Positions 1-8,631 of a DNA stretch of 64,000 nt are shown here, piece after piece (within the stretch, counting starts at the first letter, position 1; each line of letters begins with the position of its first letter). The translations under genes were made by a program, and so were the position numbers. This stretch comes from G964291335 sp964291335 (GTDB taxonomy: Bacteria; Chloroflexota; Dehalococcoidia; Lucifugimonadales; UBA3495), in contig OZ219748.1 in the NCBI GenBank assembly GCA_964291335.2, positions 806,001 to 870,000 on the forward strand, read 5' to 3'. The notes under the pieces were generated by a model that worked only from the letters and a program-made list of their open reading frames with translations, was not told the DNA's origin and did no database searches.

Positions 1-367
1 GGGAAATGCAGTCAATCTCGGCCAGTTCTTCCGCCAGCCGCAGCGGGTTGTCGTGAATGGGCAGGGGGTTGCCCATCAGGACGATTTTGGGCTTGCTGGT
101 AATGCGGGCCAGAATGGCCGCTTCCAGGTTCATGGCAGCGCCCAGGCTGGTAGGGGTGCTATGGTGCTCATTGAGCATCATCCCGTCGAAGCCCACTTCC
201 TCGCAATACTGCCACTCATCCAGGTAGTAGTTATACTGGTCGGCGGCTACTGCCGGGTCGAAATGGGAGTTGGAAAAGGTAACCCGGTGGGCGCCGTTAG
301 GGCTGCTCTTGACGTCGTCTTCAGTGTAGTTAAAGTAAGCGCGCTCGGTAAACCGCATTACAAACAT
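1..367 (-). CDS. Luciferase-like flavin-dependent oxidoreductase, N-terminal part (partial)
   Basis: The gene runs off the left edge, so only the first 122 residues are visible. The N-terminus (MFVMRFTERAYFNYTEDD) is followed by a segment with LDEWQYCEEVGFDGMMLNEHH and, later, NPLPIHDNPLRLAEELAEID. This is the pattern of the TIM-barrel luciferase-like monooxygenase family, including the conserved EHH after the second strand and the P-x-R-LAEE motif. Members use FMN or F420 to oxidise or reduce small organic substrates; the substrate here is unknown. The start at 367 has an AGGAG seven to eight bases upstream. A second member of the family lies at 18620-19795 and is not adjacent, so they are paralogues rather than an operon. 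Confidence 0.85.
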   Translation of the reverse strand, partial: MFVMRFTERAYFNYTEDDVKSSPNGAHRVTFSNSHFDPAVAADQYNYYLDEWQYCEEVGFDGMMLNEHHSTPTSLGAAMNLEAAILARITSKPKIVLMGNPLPIHDNPLRLAEELAEIDCIS

Positions 368-727
368 CAGCCAAACTCCTGACCGGCGACCCTGACAATG
401 GTGAAGAACTTTCGCCGCCCAATTATTCTGGAGGCCGGCTCAACATTACCCCAACGCAATATTGGCGTCAATTGTTCAGTTCCGGAACCAACCAGCCCCG
501 AATCGGAAACTGCATTCCCCGAGCCGCAGCCGGCCCGCCGGCGCTGAACAGCGGAAGCCGGCGTACCGCCGGGCCGTCATCGTGGGCAGTGCAGGGTTAA
601 TGTTCTGAAGCGTCCTGACCTTTGGGCCATTCAATGCCTTTGCGGAGAAAACTCTGCCAACAACAGCGTTCCTGCGGTTAACAACGGAAGCGGAACCGAC
701 GACGCCGGTTCAGGGCAGCCGAAGCAG
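368..727. other. Intergenic region without a recognised gene
   Basis: About 360 bases between the luciferase-like gene and the DUF1905/YdeI gene. Apart from the promoter-like site at 443-471, I see no plausible ORF, tRNA or strong terminator. Confidence 0.5.
443..471 (-). promoter_or_regulatory. Putative sigma-70-type promoter for the luciferase-like gene
   Basis: On the minus strand TTGACG (471-466) and TAATGT (448-443) are separated by 17 bases and lie about 75 bases before the start codon at 367. The -35 matches five of six consensus positions; the -10 is weaker. Inferred from sequence only. Confidence 0.45.
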
Positions 728-1228
728 TCAACTCCGGGAACGACGATACCGGGGCGACAAGCCCATAGCTTCGGCTTGCAGCAGCAAGTCAACGGCGGTG
801 GCGGCGCGGCGCACCCGGGTTTCCGGGCGTTTGGCGCCGCCTACGTGCTCGGCGTATTCCCTCCGGTGCGAGTAAGACAGCCTGGCAAAAGCCGCCACCG
901 CTCCTTCTCGTTCACTGAGCGCCGCCGCCAATTCATCGGGCAGTTCCACCTGACGAAGTTCGTCATCTGCCGAAAACTCGACCTGGACAACATCGCCGAC
1001 GGTTACGCCGGCCTGCTGGCGCAATTGACGGTTCACTACCAGAATATGCGCGCCGGCGCCCTGGGGAAGCAACGATGAACGGAAGGCGGCCCCATTGACT
1101 GAGCCTTTTACCGGAACCCGACCCCGGCGGCCAAACTCAACGGGAACGCTGAAGGGTATGCGTAGAAAAGTCCAGGCGCCGGGCATATTGGGCCGCTCTA
1201 AAGCCGCTTCGAACCGGTATTCACGCAT
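728..1228 (-). CDS. DUF1905 / YdeI-like (OmpD-associated family) protein
   Basis: A 166-residue protein. Residues 1-85 look like a DUF1905 small beta-barrel: FEAALERPNMPGAWTFLRIP, then a VKGSVNGAAFRSSLLP segment and VVNRQLRQQAGVTVGDVVQV. The second half (DELAAALSEREGAVAAFARLSYSHRREYAEHVGGAKRPETRVRR, split here as a description) is the YdeI-type helical tail, with the usual conversion of 'YSHRREYAEHV' and 'AKRPETRVRR'. Biochemical function is not established for the family; some relatives were linked to bacteriocin tolerance. A strong ribosome-binding site (AAGGAGG) precedes the ATG at 1228. It is followed at 132 bases by a transglutaminase gene read in the same direction from upstream, so the two are not tightly coupled. 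Confidence 0.8.
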   Translation of the reverse strand: MREYRFEAALERPNMPGAWTFLRIPFSVPVEFGRRGRVPVKGSVNGAAFRSSLLPQGAGAHILVVNRQLRQQAGVTVGDVVQVEFSADDELRQVELPDELAAALSEREGAVAAFARLSYSHRREYAEHVGGAKRPETRVRRAATAVDLLLQAEAMGLSPRYRRSRS

Positions 1229-1360
1229 AACGCCTCCTTATCGGCAGCCACAGGATCGGCAGCCAAAGGCCGGGAGCAGCCCCGGCGTCAAGGCAGGGCG
1301 CCTCCGTCCCGGGTCAACGTCTCTTCATTGGCTGCCAGCTATTCCAGGGGTTTCGGGCTT

Positions 1361-2263
1361 TCACCTGGCTTCGTCGAGGAGGCTCAAGGCATCCTCAAAG
1401 GACACGGAGTCCCGGCCCGGGTACACCCGGGCCAGAGCCACCTCCAGCCAGCCGCTGCCCTCAGAAACAAAGTGGCCCTCTACCGGCGTAGCCTGGGTAT
1501 AGTCCCGGGCTACGGCAAACTTTACCAGGTCTCTCTGCATTGCCAAAGCCTGCCCCCGGGACGGGTCTGAAGGCAGCCAGCCCAGCAGGGGATGCAGAAA
1601 CTCTACCCAGGCATGGGTCTCGCCGACTTCAGAAGCCAGCAGCCCACTGACGTAACGGGCCGGGATGCCGGCAGCCTTCAGCATCCCGATTGACAGGTGG
1701 GCCATATCCTGACAAACACCCTGCCGGGCGCCGAATGCCTGCTCGGCAGTAGTTGCCACTGAAGTGCTTTCCTTGACGTAAGCAATATTGCCATAAATCC
1801 AGTCGTTTACCAGCCGCACTGCTTCCAGCAAGCCTTTGGCGCCCTGGATAACGGACATGGTCGCTTCCAGCAAGCGCTCTTGGTCAACCAGAGGGGTGGG
1901 CTTAAGGAACTCGGAGCCTTTCACTGCCGGCTGAAGCTGCGCCAGGGGAACCTCCGGAATCGAAGCCGGCAACCGGTGAAGCAATACTACCCCGATTGCC
2001 AGAACAGTGAGCCGCCGGTGGGGGGTGGCAATCCGCCCCTGGCATGTCAGGTTGCCATAGCCATCCCGGAACCGGGCCAGCTGGCTGAAAGGTCTGGTTG
2101 CTACCGAGCCGGCCAGCGGGGTCTGATAAGGGTCGGCGGCGGCAGACAATCTCAGCAGATTATCGTTTTGCACCACCACGTCAGAGTAGCAGTATCTGGC
2201 GGCGTAGCTATAGCTGGCAACAACGCCGGTGTCTCCCGGCGAACTGTTCTGGTCGGCTTGCAT
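1361..2263 (-). CDS. Transglutaminase-like cysteine protease family protein
   Basis: A 300-residue protein with the bacterial transglutaminase layout: an N-terminal beta domain (YSYAARYCYSDVVVQNDNLL, about residues 18-37) and a papain-like core. The catalytic triad is visible as C184 in QGVCQDMAHL, H217 in GETHAWVEF and D233 in LPSDPSRG. The spacing and the ARYVSGLL strand before the His are typical. Proteins of this type cleave or modify peptide bonds and often occur with DUF403/ATP-grasp peptide-synthesis partners; none is present here, so this is a stand-alone copy. No signal peptide is seen, which suggests a cytoplasmic location. Confidence 0.88.
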   Translation of the reverse strand: MQADQNSSPGDTGVVASYSYAARYCYSDVVVQNDNLLRLSAAADPYQTPLAGSVATRPFSQLARFRDGYGNLTCQGRIATPHRRLTVLAIGVVLLHRLPASIPEVPLAQLQPAVKGSEFLKPTPLVDQERLLEATMSVIQGAKGLLEAVRLVNDWIYGNIAYVKESTSVATTAEQAFGARQGVCQDMAHLSIGMLKAAGIPARYVSGLLASEVGETHAWVEFLHPLLGWLPSDPSRGQALAMQRDLVKFAVARDYTQATPVEGHFVSEGSGWLEVALARVYPGRDSVSFEDALSLLDEAR

Positions 2264-2517
2264 AGGCTGTCCGATGCGCTGCTGGTGATGCGGCGGCCAG
2301 CTTCGAAGGCCAGGGGAGGCCGCCGGCAGAGTTTTGCCTTGCTGCCCCGGCGCCGCTCGGCAGAAGCGCGCCGGTCAATGCGCCGCTCCCCAACCGGCTC
2401 TGCCTCTCATCCAATAGCACACCCCCGGAAAAGTCAAGATATTCCGGGGGCTGCCGGGTTCATAACTTTGCCCGCAAACTTCCAATGCCGGGTCTGTTTC
2501 TCCGGGGCAACCCTCTT

Positions 2518-3687
2518 TCAGGTCGCCGGCGTCGGGAACCGGTAACGGCGAAGAGGCTGTCCACGCCAATAGGTAGCGACGCGCCAAAGCCACTCCGCCG
2601 GCCCGAACCGGAAGCGACCCAACCAGGCCTGCGACCACCACAGCTGCAGGACCCACACGGCAAACACGAAAACCAGAACCGCGCTCCGGTTCACAAAATT
2701 AACCTCACTCAGCAGAACCGTCAGAACCAGGGTTCCCATTGCCGTCTGCGCCAGGTAGTTGGTCAAGGCCATCCGCCCGGCGGCGCGCAGTCGCTGCTTC
2801 AGCCAGTTGTCCGCGCCATTGTTCCAGAGGATAATCAGGCTCATATAGCCCAGGGCGAAAGGAATCGTGCCCAGGGTGTTGGGAATCTGGCCGACAAAGG
2901 CTACCTCGCGCGAGTAATCGTTAACCGCAGTAATGATGACGCCGGCGGCGGCAAGGGGCAGGCCAACGGCAATGCCGATTAGCGCAGTCAGCCGATACGT
3001 CCTTGCCGGCAAGCCCCCGTTCATAAAACCGGCGCGGTATAAACCGGCGCCAATCAGTATCAGCCCCAGAGCGCGCAGGAAGTAGCCCAGCAGAACGAGC
3101 AGGCCGACAACCCCTTCTGGCGCAAAGTCGCCGGCCGTCCAGAGTCCGGCGAGGGATGCGCCGGTCGTGTCGGCGACATTCTGGGCCAGCAAGGCGCTGC
3201 CAACGGATAGCGCGAAAACAGCGGCGCCGGCGGAGATGAGCGCCCAGTCTGGCAGCTTCTGCAAAGCAACCAGGAATACTGACGCTGCTGCATAAGCGGT
3301 CAGCACGTCGCCATACCATAGCAGGCTGTGCAGAATGCCGATTAGCAGCAGCAGGGCGTTGCGCCAAAGGCTCAGCGCCACCGGGCGTCTGCCTCTTTGG
3401 GCGGCGCGGTCAATGAAGAGAATCATGCCGGCGCCGAACAGCAGGGAAAACAAGCCCATGAACTTCTGGTCGATGAAAATCTCGCCGAAGACGCCCACGG
3501 CCCAGTCCAGCCAGGTTGCCGAACCGCCGGCGCTCAGGTTGAAGTAAGGCCCGGAGCCGAACTTGAAGGAGACTGCGTTCATCAGCAGGATGCCCAGCGC
3601 CGCAATTCCCCGCAGCAGGTCGAGGCTGGTTACGCGCGCCGGCTCCTGAACAGGCCCGGAATCAATGGGCGGCAAATTCGCTGGCAA
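2518..3687 (-). CDS. DUF418 family integral membrane protein
   Basis: A 389-residue multi-pass membrane protein. The N-terminus RVTSLDLLRGIAALGILLMN is the family signature shared with heparan-acetyltransferase-like and YeiB proteins, and the conserved C-terminal part contains NYLAQTAMGTLVLTVLL and WLGRFRFGPAEWLWR, which mark DUF418. I estimate about ten membrane segments. Function is not established; the fold suggests transfer of an acyl group or lipid-linked chemistry. The first possible start is a TTG at 3687; a second TTG at 3675 is also possible, so the start is uncertain. Confidence 0.85.
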   Translation of the reverse strand: MPANLPPIDSGPVQEPARVTSLDLLRGIAALGILLMNAVSFKFGSGPYFNLSAGGSATWLDWAVGVFGEIFIDQKFMGLFSLLFGAGMILFIDRAAQRGRRPVALSLWRNALLLLIGILHSLLWYGDVLTAYAAASVFLVALQKLPDWALISAGAAVFALSVGSALLAQNVADTTGASLAGLWTAGDFAPEGVVGLLVLLGYFLRALGLILIGAGLYRAGFMNGGLPARTYRLTALIGIAVGLPLAAAGVIITAVNDYSREVAFVGQIPNTLGTIPFALGYMSLIILWNNGADNWLKQRLRAAGRMALTNYLAQTAMGTLVLTVLLSEVNFVNRSAVLVFVFAVWVLQLWWSQAWLGRFRFGPAEWLWRVATYWRGQPLRRYRFPTPAT

Positions 3688-3768
3688 CCGGTTGAAGTCC
3701 CTGAACTATGATTGAACGGCTGACCCTGAATGGCTGACGTTGTTACCGTACAGAGGATAATCCCAAAC

Positions 3769-3843
3769 TGGTGGAGGTGAGGGGATTCGAACCCCTGACC
3801 CCCTGCGTGCAAAGCAGGCGCTCTCCCTCTGAGCTACACCCCC
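3769..3843 (-). tRNA. tRNA-Ala (anticodon UGC)
   Basis: Read on the minus strand the sequence folds as a complete cloverleaf: acceptor GGGGGTG with CACCTCC (one G-U pair), a D arm with AGCTC, an anticodon stem CTGC/GCAG around loop TTTGCAC (anticodon TGC, Ala), and the T arm with GGTTCGAATCC. The 3' CCA is encoded (3771-3769). A TAAAAT box lies at 3866-3861, about 18 bases before the 5' end, and may be its -10 element. No integrase or attachment-site duplication was seen beside it. Confidence 0.97.
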
Positions 3844-3977
3844 GGTATGTGGCATTAAACATTTTAGCACGAACCCGCCGATATTAGACAGCCAGAGTGG
3901 TAAAGGTTATTATTAACGCATAAATCGGGGGCCTGCCCCGGCGCCGCTTTTCAACCTGGGTTTATAAGGAGCAGCAA

Positions 3978-5174
3978 ATGCGAGGAGTCGCCATAGTATC
4001 ACCGGTGCGAACTGCCGTAGCCACCTTTGGCGGAGGTCTGCGCCACGTTTCCGCCGCCGAGCTGGGTTCCGTAGTAATCAGGGAACTGGTTCAACGCAGC
4101 GGCATTGAGCCGTCCAGAATCGACGACGTCATCCTGGGTTGTGGCTACCCCAGCGGCGAAAATCCGGCGGTGGGCCGCCTGGCCGGGCTGAAGGCCGACC
4201 TGCCGATTGAAGTTCCCGGCTATCAGCTGGACCGCCGCTGTTCTTCGGGGCTGCAGGCCATTCTCAACGCCGCCATGCTGGTGCAGACGGAAAACGCCGA
4301 CGCCGTAATCGCCGGCGGCGTGGAAAGCATGAGCAACGCCGAGTTTTATGTTAACGAATCCCGCTGGGGCGCCCGGTTTGGTTCAGTCAAGTTTCACGAC
4401 CGGCTGGAGCGCGCCCGGGAAACTATTTCCCCGGAAGAGCGGTTCGGCTACATTTCGGGTATGGTGGAAACCGCCGAGAACCTGGCCGGACAGTATGAAA
4501 TTTCCCGGCAGGAGCAGGATGAATACGCTCTGCGCAGCCACCAGCGGGCGGCAGCCGCCGCCGCGTCCGGCAAGTTTGACCGGGAAATTGTGCCGGTGCC
4601 GGTTCCCCAGCGGCGCGGCGACCCGGTGGATTTCGCCAGGGATGAAAACCCCCGTCCGGATACCAGCATGGAGGTTCTGGGCCGGCTGCGCCCGGTGATG
4701 CCCAACGGCACGGTTACCGCCGGCAACGCCAGCAGCCAGAACGACGCCGCTTCGGTGTGCCTGGTGGTCGCCGAAGATAAGGTGGAAGAACTGGGCGTTA
4801 CCCCCATGGCTTACCTGAGCGGCTGGGCGGTAACCGGCTGCCATCCCGCTTATATGGGCATTGGCCCAGTACCCTCGGTCAACAAACTGATGGGCAGGAT
4901 TGGCATGGCCCTGGAAGATATGGACCTGATTGAATTGAACGAGGCTTTCGCCGCCCAGGTGCTTTCGGTGCTGCGCGAGTGGAAGCTGCCCAATGAAGAT
5001 AAGCTGAACGTCAACGGGTCGGGCATTTCTCTGGGACACCCGATTGCCGCCACCGGGGCCCGCATCCTTGCTACCCTGCTGCACGAGATGGAACGGCGAG
5101 ACGCCCAGTACGGCCTGGAAACTATGTGCGTAGGCGGCGGACAGGGCGTGGCAGCCGTCTTCGAGCGGCGCTAA
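3978..5174 (+). CDS. Acetyl-CoA acetyltransferase / thiolase family enzyme
   Basis: A 398-residue thiolase, the usual length. The acyl-binding cysteine is C88 in DRRCSSGLQAI; the catalytic pair is H354 in GISLGHPIAATGARI and C384 in MCVGGGQG, with NEAFAAQV upstream. It catalyses condensation or cleavage of beta-ketoacyl-CoA; whether its role is degradative (beta-oxidation) or biosynthetic (acetoacetyl-CoA) cannot be told from the sequence. AAGGAG precedes the ATG at 3978. The next gene, a GMC oxidoreductase, starts 71 bases downstream on the same strand and could be cotranscribed. Confidence 0.95.
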   Translation: MRGVAIVSPVRTAVATFGGGLRHVSAAELGSVVIRELVQRSGIEPSRIDDVILGCGYPSGENPAVGRLAGLKADLPIEVPGYQLDRRCSSGLQAILNAAMLVQTENADAVIAGGVESMSNAEFYVNESRWGARFGSVKFHDRLERARETISPEERFGYISGMVETAENLAGQYEISRQEQDEYALRSHQRAAAAAASGKFDREIVPVPVPQRRGDPVDFARDENPRPDTSMEVLGRLRPVMPNGTVTAGNASSQNDAASVCLVVAEDKVEELGVTPMAYLSGWAVTGCHPAYMGIGPVPSVNKLMGRIGMALEDMDLIELNEAFAAQVLSVLREWKLPNEDKLNVNGSGISLGHPIAATGARILATLLHEMERRDAQYGLETMCVGGGQGVAAVFERR

Positions 5175-5245
5175 TCGAAGGCGCGGCGAGCGGTCAGGCT
5201 GCGCCGAAGTTTCACTGCTTAACAGCCCAAAGCACGGAGGGAAAG

Positions 5246-6844
5246 ATGGCAAATCGACACGAAGAAACCGATGTGCTGGTTATCGGCGCCGGCGCTTCGG
5301 GGGCTGCCTTTACCTGGAGCCTGGTTCAGGCCGGCATTAAGGTAACCTGCCTGGAGCAGGGAGGGTGGGTTCCGCTGGACATCTTTCCTACCTCTGAACC
5401 CGACGCCCAGGTTCACTGGCAGAAGGACTTTCACTCCAACCCCAACGTCCGCAGCCTGCCCGAGGATTACCCGGTCAATGAGACGAATACGCCTATTTCA
5501 CCCCTGATGTATAACGCCGTTGGCGGCAGCACCATTCACTGGGGTTCCCATTTCCCCCGGTTCCATCCCTCCGACTTTCGGGTCAAGACCCAGGACGGGG
5601 TGGCCGATGACTGGCCTATGACCTACGCAGAACTGGAACCTTACTATGACCTGAACGACCGGATGAACGGCGTGTCCGGCTTGCGGGGCGACCCGGCCTA
5701 CCCACCCAAACCGGAACGGCCCACACCTCCGCTGCCCATCGGCAAGGGCGGTGAACTGCTGGCTAAAGGTTTCAACCAGCTGGGCTGGCACTGGTGGTCT
5801 TCCGACAGCGCCATTGCCTCGGTAGAGTACGACGGCCGACAGCCGGACACCGGCGGCACCATCCGTTCCCTGTCCAGCGCCGACGTAATATACTGGCCCC
5901 GGGCCCTGCGCCTGGGCGCGCAACTCAAGACCTGGTGCCGGGTGCGGGAAATCCTGGTGAACCCGTCCGGGCGGGCCACCGGCGTCCTCTATTACGATGC
6001 CCAAGGCAATCTGCGGGAGCAGCGGGCCCGGGTGGTGGCGCTGGCTTGCAATGGGGTGGGAACCGCCCGATTATTGCTTAATTCCAGGTCGGCCCTTTTC
6101 CCCCAGGGGTTAGCCAACAGCAGCGGCCTGGTCGGCAAGAACCTGATGCACCACCCCTGCGGCGGCGTAATGGGGGTTTTCGAAGAATGGCTGGGCGCTG
6201 ATGACGGCGGCCCCCGGGGCAGCGCCATGCTTAGCCAGGAGTTCTACGAAACCGACTTAAGCCGGGGCTTTGTGCGCGGCTACGATCTGCAAGTAACCGG
6301 CGTTACCGGCTCCCCTTTGCCAGCGGCCCTGGGCGGCATTCAGCAGGAGATCGTCCCCTGGGGACAGGAGCACCATCGAATCTTCGGAGAGCGTTTCGGC
6401 CATACCATCGGCATCACCATAATGACCGAGGATTTGCCCGAGGAGGGTAACCAGGTAACCCTGGACCCGTACCTGACCGATGCCCATGGCATACCGGCGC
6501 CCCGGATTGATTACACGGTCAGCGAAAATACCCGCAAAATGCTGGAACACGGCGTAGCCAGGGCTGCCGAGGTTCTGGAAGCGGCCGGCGCCCGACATAC
6601 CTTTCCCTCCCATTTGCGGCGCAATGCCGGCTGGCACCTGCTGGGCACAACCCGCATGGGCGATAACCCCAATAACTCGGTCGTGGACCGTTGGGGGCGG
6701 GCCCACGACGTCCCCAATCTGCTGATTATCGATGGCAGCATCTTCACCACCGGCGCCAGCATCAACCCCACTACCACCATCCAGGCGCTGGCTCTGCGCA
6801 CCGCCGACTTCGTTAAAGGCGAGGGAAGCAGCCTGTTGGCCTAG
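5246..6844 (+). CDS. GMC family FAD-dependent oxidoreductase
   Basis: A 532-residue glucose-methanol-choline family flavoprotein. The N-terminal Rossmann motif GAGASG is at residues 14-19, the AVGGSTIHWG segment that contacts FAD lies near residue 92, and the C-terminal domain carries the active-site H464 (HLLGTTRMG) and N507 (GASINPTTTIQAL). Such enzymes oxidise alcohols or sugars; the overall look is nearest to gluconate/choline dehydrogenase-like large subunits. The start at 5246 was preferred over an upstream in-frame start inside the thiolase because it has GGAGGG five to nine bases before the ATG. Large subunits of this type often work with a small 'subunit 3', and an unlinked candidate lies at 46687-47145. 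Confidence 0.92.
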   Translation: MANRHEETDVLVIGAGASGAAFTWSLVQAGIKVTCLEQGGWVPLDIFPTSEPDAQVHWQKDFHSNPNVRSLPEDYPVNETNTPISPLMYNAVGGSTIHWGSHFPRFHPSDFRVKTQDGVADDWPMTYAELEPYYDLNDRMNGVSGLRGDPAYPPKPERPTPPLPIGKGGELLAKGFNQLGWHWWSSDSAIASVEYDGRQPDTGGTIRSLSSADVIYWPRALRLGAQLKTWCRVREILVNPSGRATGVLYYDAQGNLREQRARVVALACNGVGTARLLLNSRSALFPQGLANSSGLVGKNLMHHPCGGVMGVFEEWLGADDGGPRGSAMLSQEFYETDLSRGFVRGYDLQVTGVTGSPLPAALGGIQQEIVPWGQEHHRIFGERFGHTIGITIMTEDLPEEGNQVTLDPYLTDAHGIPAPRIDYTVSENTRKMLEHGVARAAEVLEAAGARHTFPSHLRRNAGWHLLGTTRMGDNPNNSVVDRWGRAHDVPNLLIIDGSIFTTGASINPTTTIQALALRTADFVKGEGSSLLA

Positions 6845-6875
6845 CGATGCCTTCCCTCCCGGAATAAATTGCGCC

Positions 6876-6918
6876 GCCCTCTCCGGCGTCGGCTTTTTCG
6901 GAGAGGGCTTCCGTTTTT
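6876..6918 (+). terminator. Intrinsic terminator after the GMC oxidoreductase gene
   Basis: A perfect 10-bp stem, GCCCTCTCCG (6876-6885) with CGGAGAGGGC (6899-6908), is followed within five bases by a run of five T (6914-6918). It lies 31 bases after the stop codon of the GMC gene. Confidence 0.8.
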
Positions 6919-7009
6919 ACTGACAGTTGCTCCTTGCCGGCCCGGCAGTCGCCGCAATAACCTGTAATGGCTGCAACCGCAGACTAACAAAAGGCAGGAG
7001 GATTATACC

Positions 7010-7384
7010 ATGCCCAGAGTAGTGCATTTTGAGGTTTACGCCGACGAGCTGGAGCGGGCCGCCCGGTTCTATGGCGACGTTTTCGGCTGGTCAGTGAAAA
7101 AGTGGGAGGGTGAAGGCGGCTTTACCTATTGGCTGGTCGATACCGGAGAGAAGCCGGCCCAGGGAATCAACGGCGGCATAGTACAACGCACCACTCCCGG
7201 AGCGGTAACCACTGTAGTGCTGGATGTGCCGTCGGTGGCTGCCTATACCGACAAAATCACGGGCAGCGGCGGCAGCGTGCTGATGCCCAGGTTCGCCGTG
7301 CCGGGCGTAGGCTATGCAGCTTACTTCCGCGACCCGGAAGGCAACCCCTTTGGCATTTTTGAGGACGATAACACGGCAGCGTAG
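7010..7384 (+). CDS. Small VOC (glyoxalase/bleomycin-resistance) family protein
   Basis: A 124-residue single vicinal-oxygen-chelate protein. It begins VVHFEVYADELERAARFYGD, has the FGWSVKKW strand, and ends with YAAYFRDPEGNPFGIFEDD, the usual last strand with the metal-binding Glu. A typical member has two beta-alpha-beta-beta-beta units, and works as a dimer; substrates range from methylglyoxal adducts to antibiotics, so none is assigned. AGGAGG lies nine bases before the ATG. It follows the terminator at 6876-6918 and stands alone as a transcription unit. Confidence 0.88.
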   Translation: MPRVVHFEVYADELERAARFYGDVFGWSVKKWEGEGGFTYWLVDTGEKPAQGINGGIVQRTTPGAVTTVVLDVPSVAAYTDKITGSGGSVLMPRFAVPGVGYAAYFRDPEGNPFGIFEDDNTAA

Positions 7385-7577
7385 CTCGCGTAAGCGCGCA
7401 AAGTCAGCCATTAGCGCCTTGACCGCTATGTTGCCAGGCAGGGGCAGCGCAATCACCGGCCGCCGGATGCCAGGGCGCAAATGGCGGGCAAGGCCAGGCG
7501 GTCAGCAGGAAACGCCTGCCCTGGGCCAGGCTTGGTTGACTCCGGAAATACCGGGTTGCCCGGCAGGTTATACAGGG

Positions 7578-7606
7578 TTGACAAAACCTTCTCATTTTCC
7601 GATACT
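7578..7606 (+). promoter_or_regulatory. Putative promoter of the DNA methyltransferase gene
   Basis: TTGACA (7578-7583), a perfect -35, is separated by 17 bases from GATACT (7601-7606), a 4-of-6 match to the -10 box. The methyltransferase ATG is 53 bases downstream. The 275 bases between 7385 and 7659 otherwise contain no gene I can support. Confidence 0.55.
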
Positions 7607-7659
7607 ACCGCCCGTTCACCGTATTGCTGGGCAGCAGTGAACATTATTGAGGCTGGTAA

Positions 7660-8364
7660 ATGGCAACTGTATTAGCATGGAACCGCATATCTGCCCCCAA
7701 AGCAATGCCGGTAACAGAATGGCCGTTGCCATTGAACCAGCGCAATACCTGTAACGGGCTAGAGCTTTTAGCGCAGTTGGAACCGGGAACAATCCCGGTC
7801 TGCTTTTTTGACCCCCAATACCGGGGCATATTAGATCAGATGGCCTACGGCAACGAGGGTGTTAATCGGGGGCAGCAACGCTCACAACTGCCGCAGATGG
7901 ACGAGCAAACCATTGCGGAGTTCATCTCGGGAATCAACTCTGCCCTTACTCCGTCCGGGCATTTGTTTTTATGGATTGACAAGTTCCACCTGTGTTCAGG
8001 CATATCTGCATGGATCGAGGGTTTACCTCTGTACATTGTGGATATGGTTACCTGGAACAAAGACAAAATGGGTATGGGTTATCGGACCCGTCGATTCAGC
8101 GAATACTTGCTGGTTATACAGAAACACCCCAAACGGGCAAAAGGGGTTTGGCAAAAACACGACATTCCTGATGTATGGACAGAAACTGTCAGTGGGCAAG
8201 GTGCAGTGCACCCGAAACCGGTTGGGTTGCAAACTGCGCTCATAGAAGCTGTCAGCGATCCTGGGGATGTAATTCTCGACCCGGCAGCTGGCAGTTATTC
8301 CGTAATGACAGCTTCCCTGGGGGGATGTCGACAGTTTTTGGGTTGCGACCTGTGGTCAGGATAG
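7660..8364 (+). CDS. Site-specific DNA methyltransferase (N6-A/N4-C type, beta-class motif order)
   Basis: A 234-residue DNA methylase. The catalytic motif IV is DPQY at residues 51-54 (DPPY-like), followed by target-recognition sequence, then HPKPVGLQ and finally the SAM-binding motif I as LDPAAGS (residues 206-212) near the C-terminus. This circularly permuted order (IV before I) is the beta class, typical of type II modification enzymes. The region is visibly richer in A+T and has different codon choice from its neighbours, consistent with lateral acquisition. The downstream reading frame (8325-8600) appears to be the remains of a partner gene. Recognition sequence cannot be predicted. Confidence 0.88.
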   Translation: MATVLAWNRISAPKAMPVTEWPLPLNQRNTCNGLELLAQLEPGTIPVCFFDPQYRGILDQMAYGNEGVNRGQQRSQLPQMDEQTIAEFISGINSALTPSGHLFLWIDKFHLCSGISAWIEGLPLYIVDMVTWNKDKMGMGYRTRRFSEYLLVIQKHPKRAKGVWQKHDIPDVWTETVSGQGAVHPKPVGLQTALIEAVSDPGDVILDPAAGSYSVMTASLGGCRQFLGCDLWSG

Positions 8365-8600
8365 AAGAAGGAAAGCGTGGCAGGGCTGACGGGGGTTATG
8401 CCAGGTTGTTTAACAGTCCTGAAATAGGGGCGCTTGTGTCAAAAGTCCATGCTACCAGCATTAGAGCCGGGACAGAGTTAGAGCATATTATCCATCGCGA
8501 GGCTACGGCGAATGGTACTGCAATCCTTGATTTAGAAAAGTTCTTGCAAAATGGCAAAGATGGAATATTCATCGGCTCTGCCGCGCGCTCGACCACGCCG
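8325..8600 (+). pseudogene. Truncated ORF after the methyltransferase, possible restriction endonuclease remnant
   Basis: A reading frame overlapping the end of the methyltransferase gene (possible starts ATG 8325 or GTG 8352) encodes a natural-looking segment: ARLFNSPEIGALVSKVHATS, then IRAGTELEHIIHREA, then ILDLEKFLQNGKDGIFIGSA. The sense then breaks near 8575-8600, where the frame runs into the ribosome-binding site and start of the NHL gene in another frame. The low G+C matches the methyltransferase. Position directly after a beta-class methylase and the lack of any continuation suggest the 5' end of a deleted restriction enzyme gene. The similarity to a restriction enzyme is inferred from context, not from a recognised motif. 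Confidence 0.5.
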
Positions 8601-8631
8601 GGGCACAATGCAAGTGAAGGAGGAAAATACT

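Noticed and set aside
3630..3812. 60-codon frame across tRNA-Ala
   Set aside because: It begins with the typical translation of a tRNA T arm and anticodon stem; a spurious frame.
3769..3843. tRNA-Ala as an integration site for a genomic island
   Set aside because: No duplicated tRNA end and no integrase within the window.
7453..7644. 63-codon minus-strand frame before the methyltransferase (possible controller protein)
   Set aside because: No helix-turn-helix pattern and it overlaps the methyltransferase promoter; not supported.
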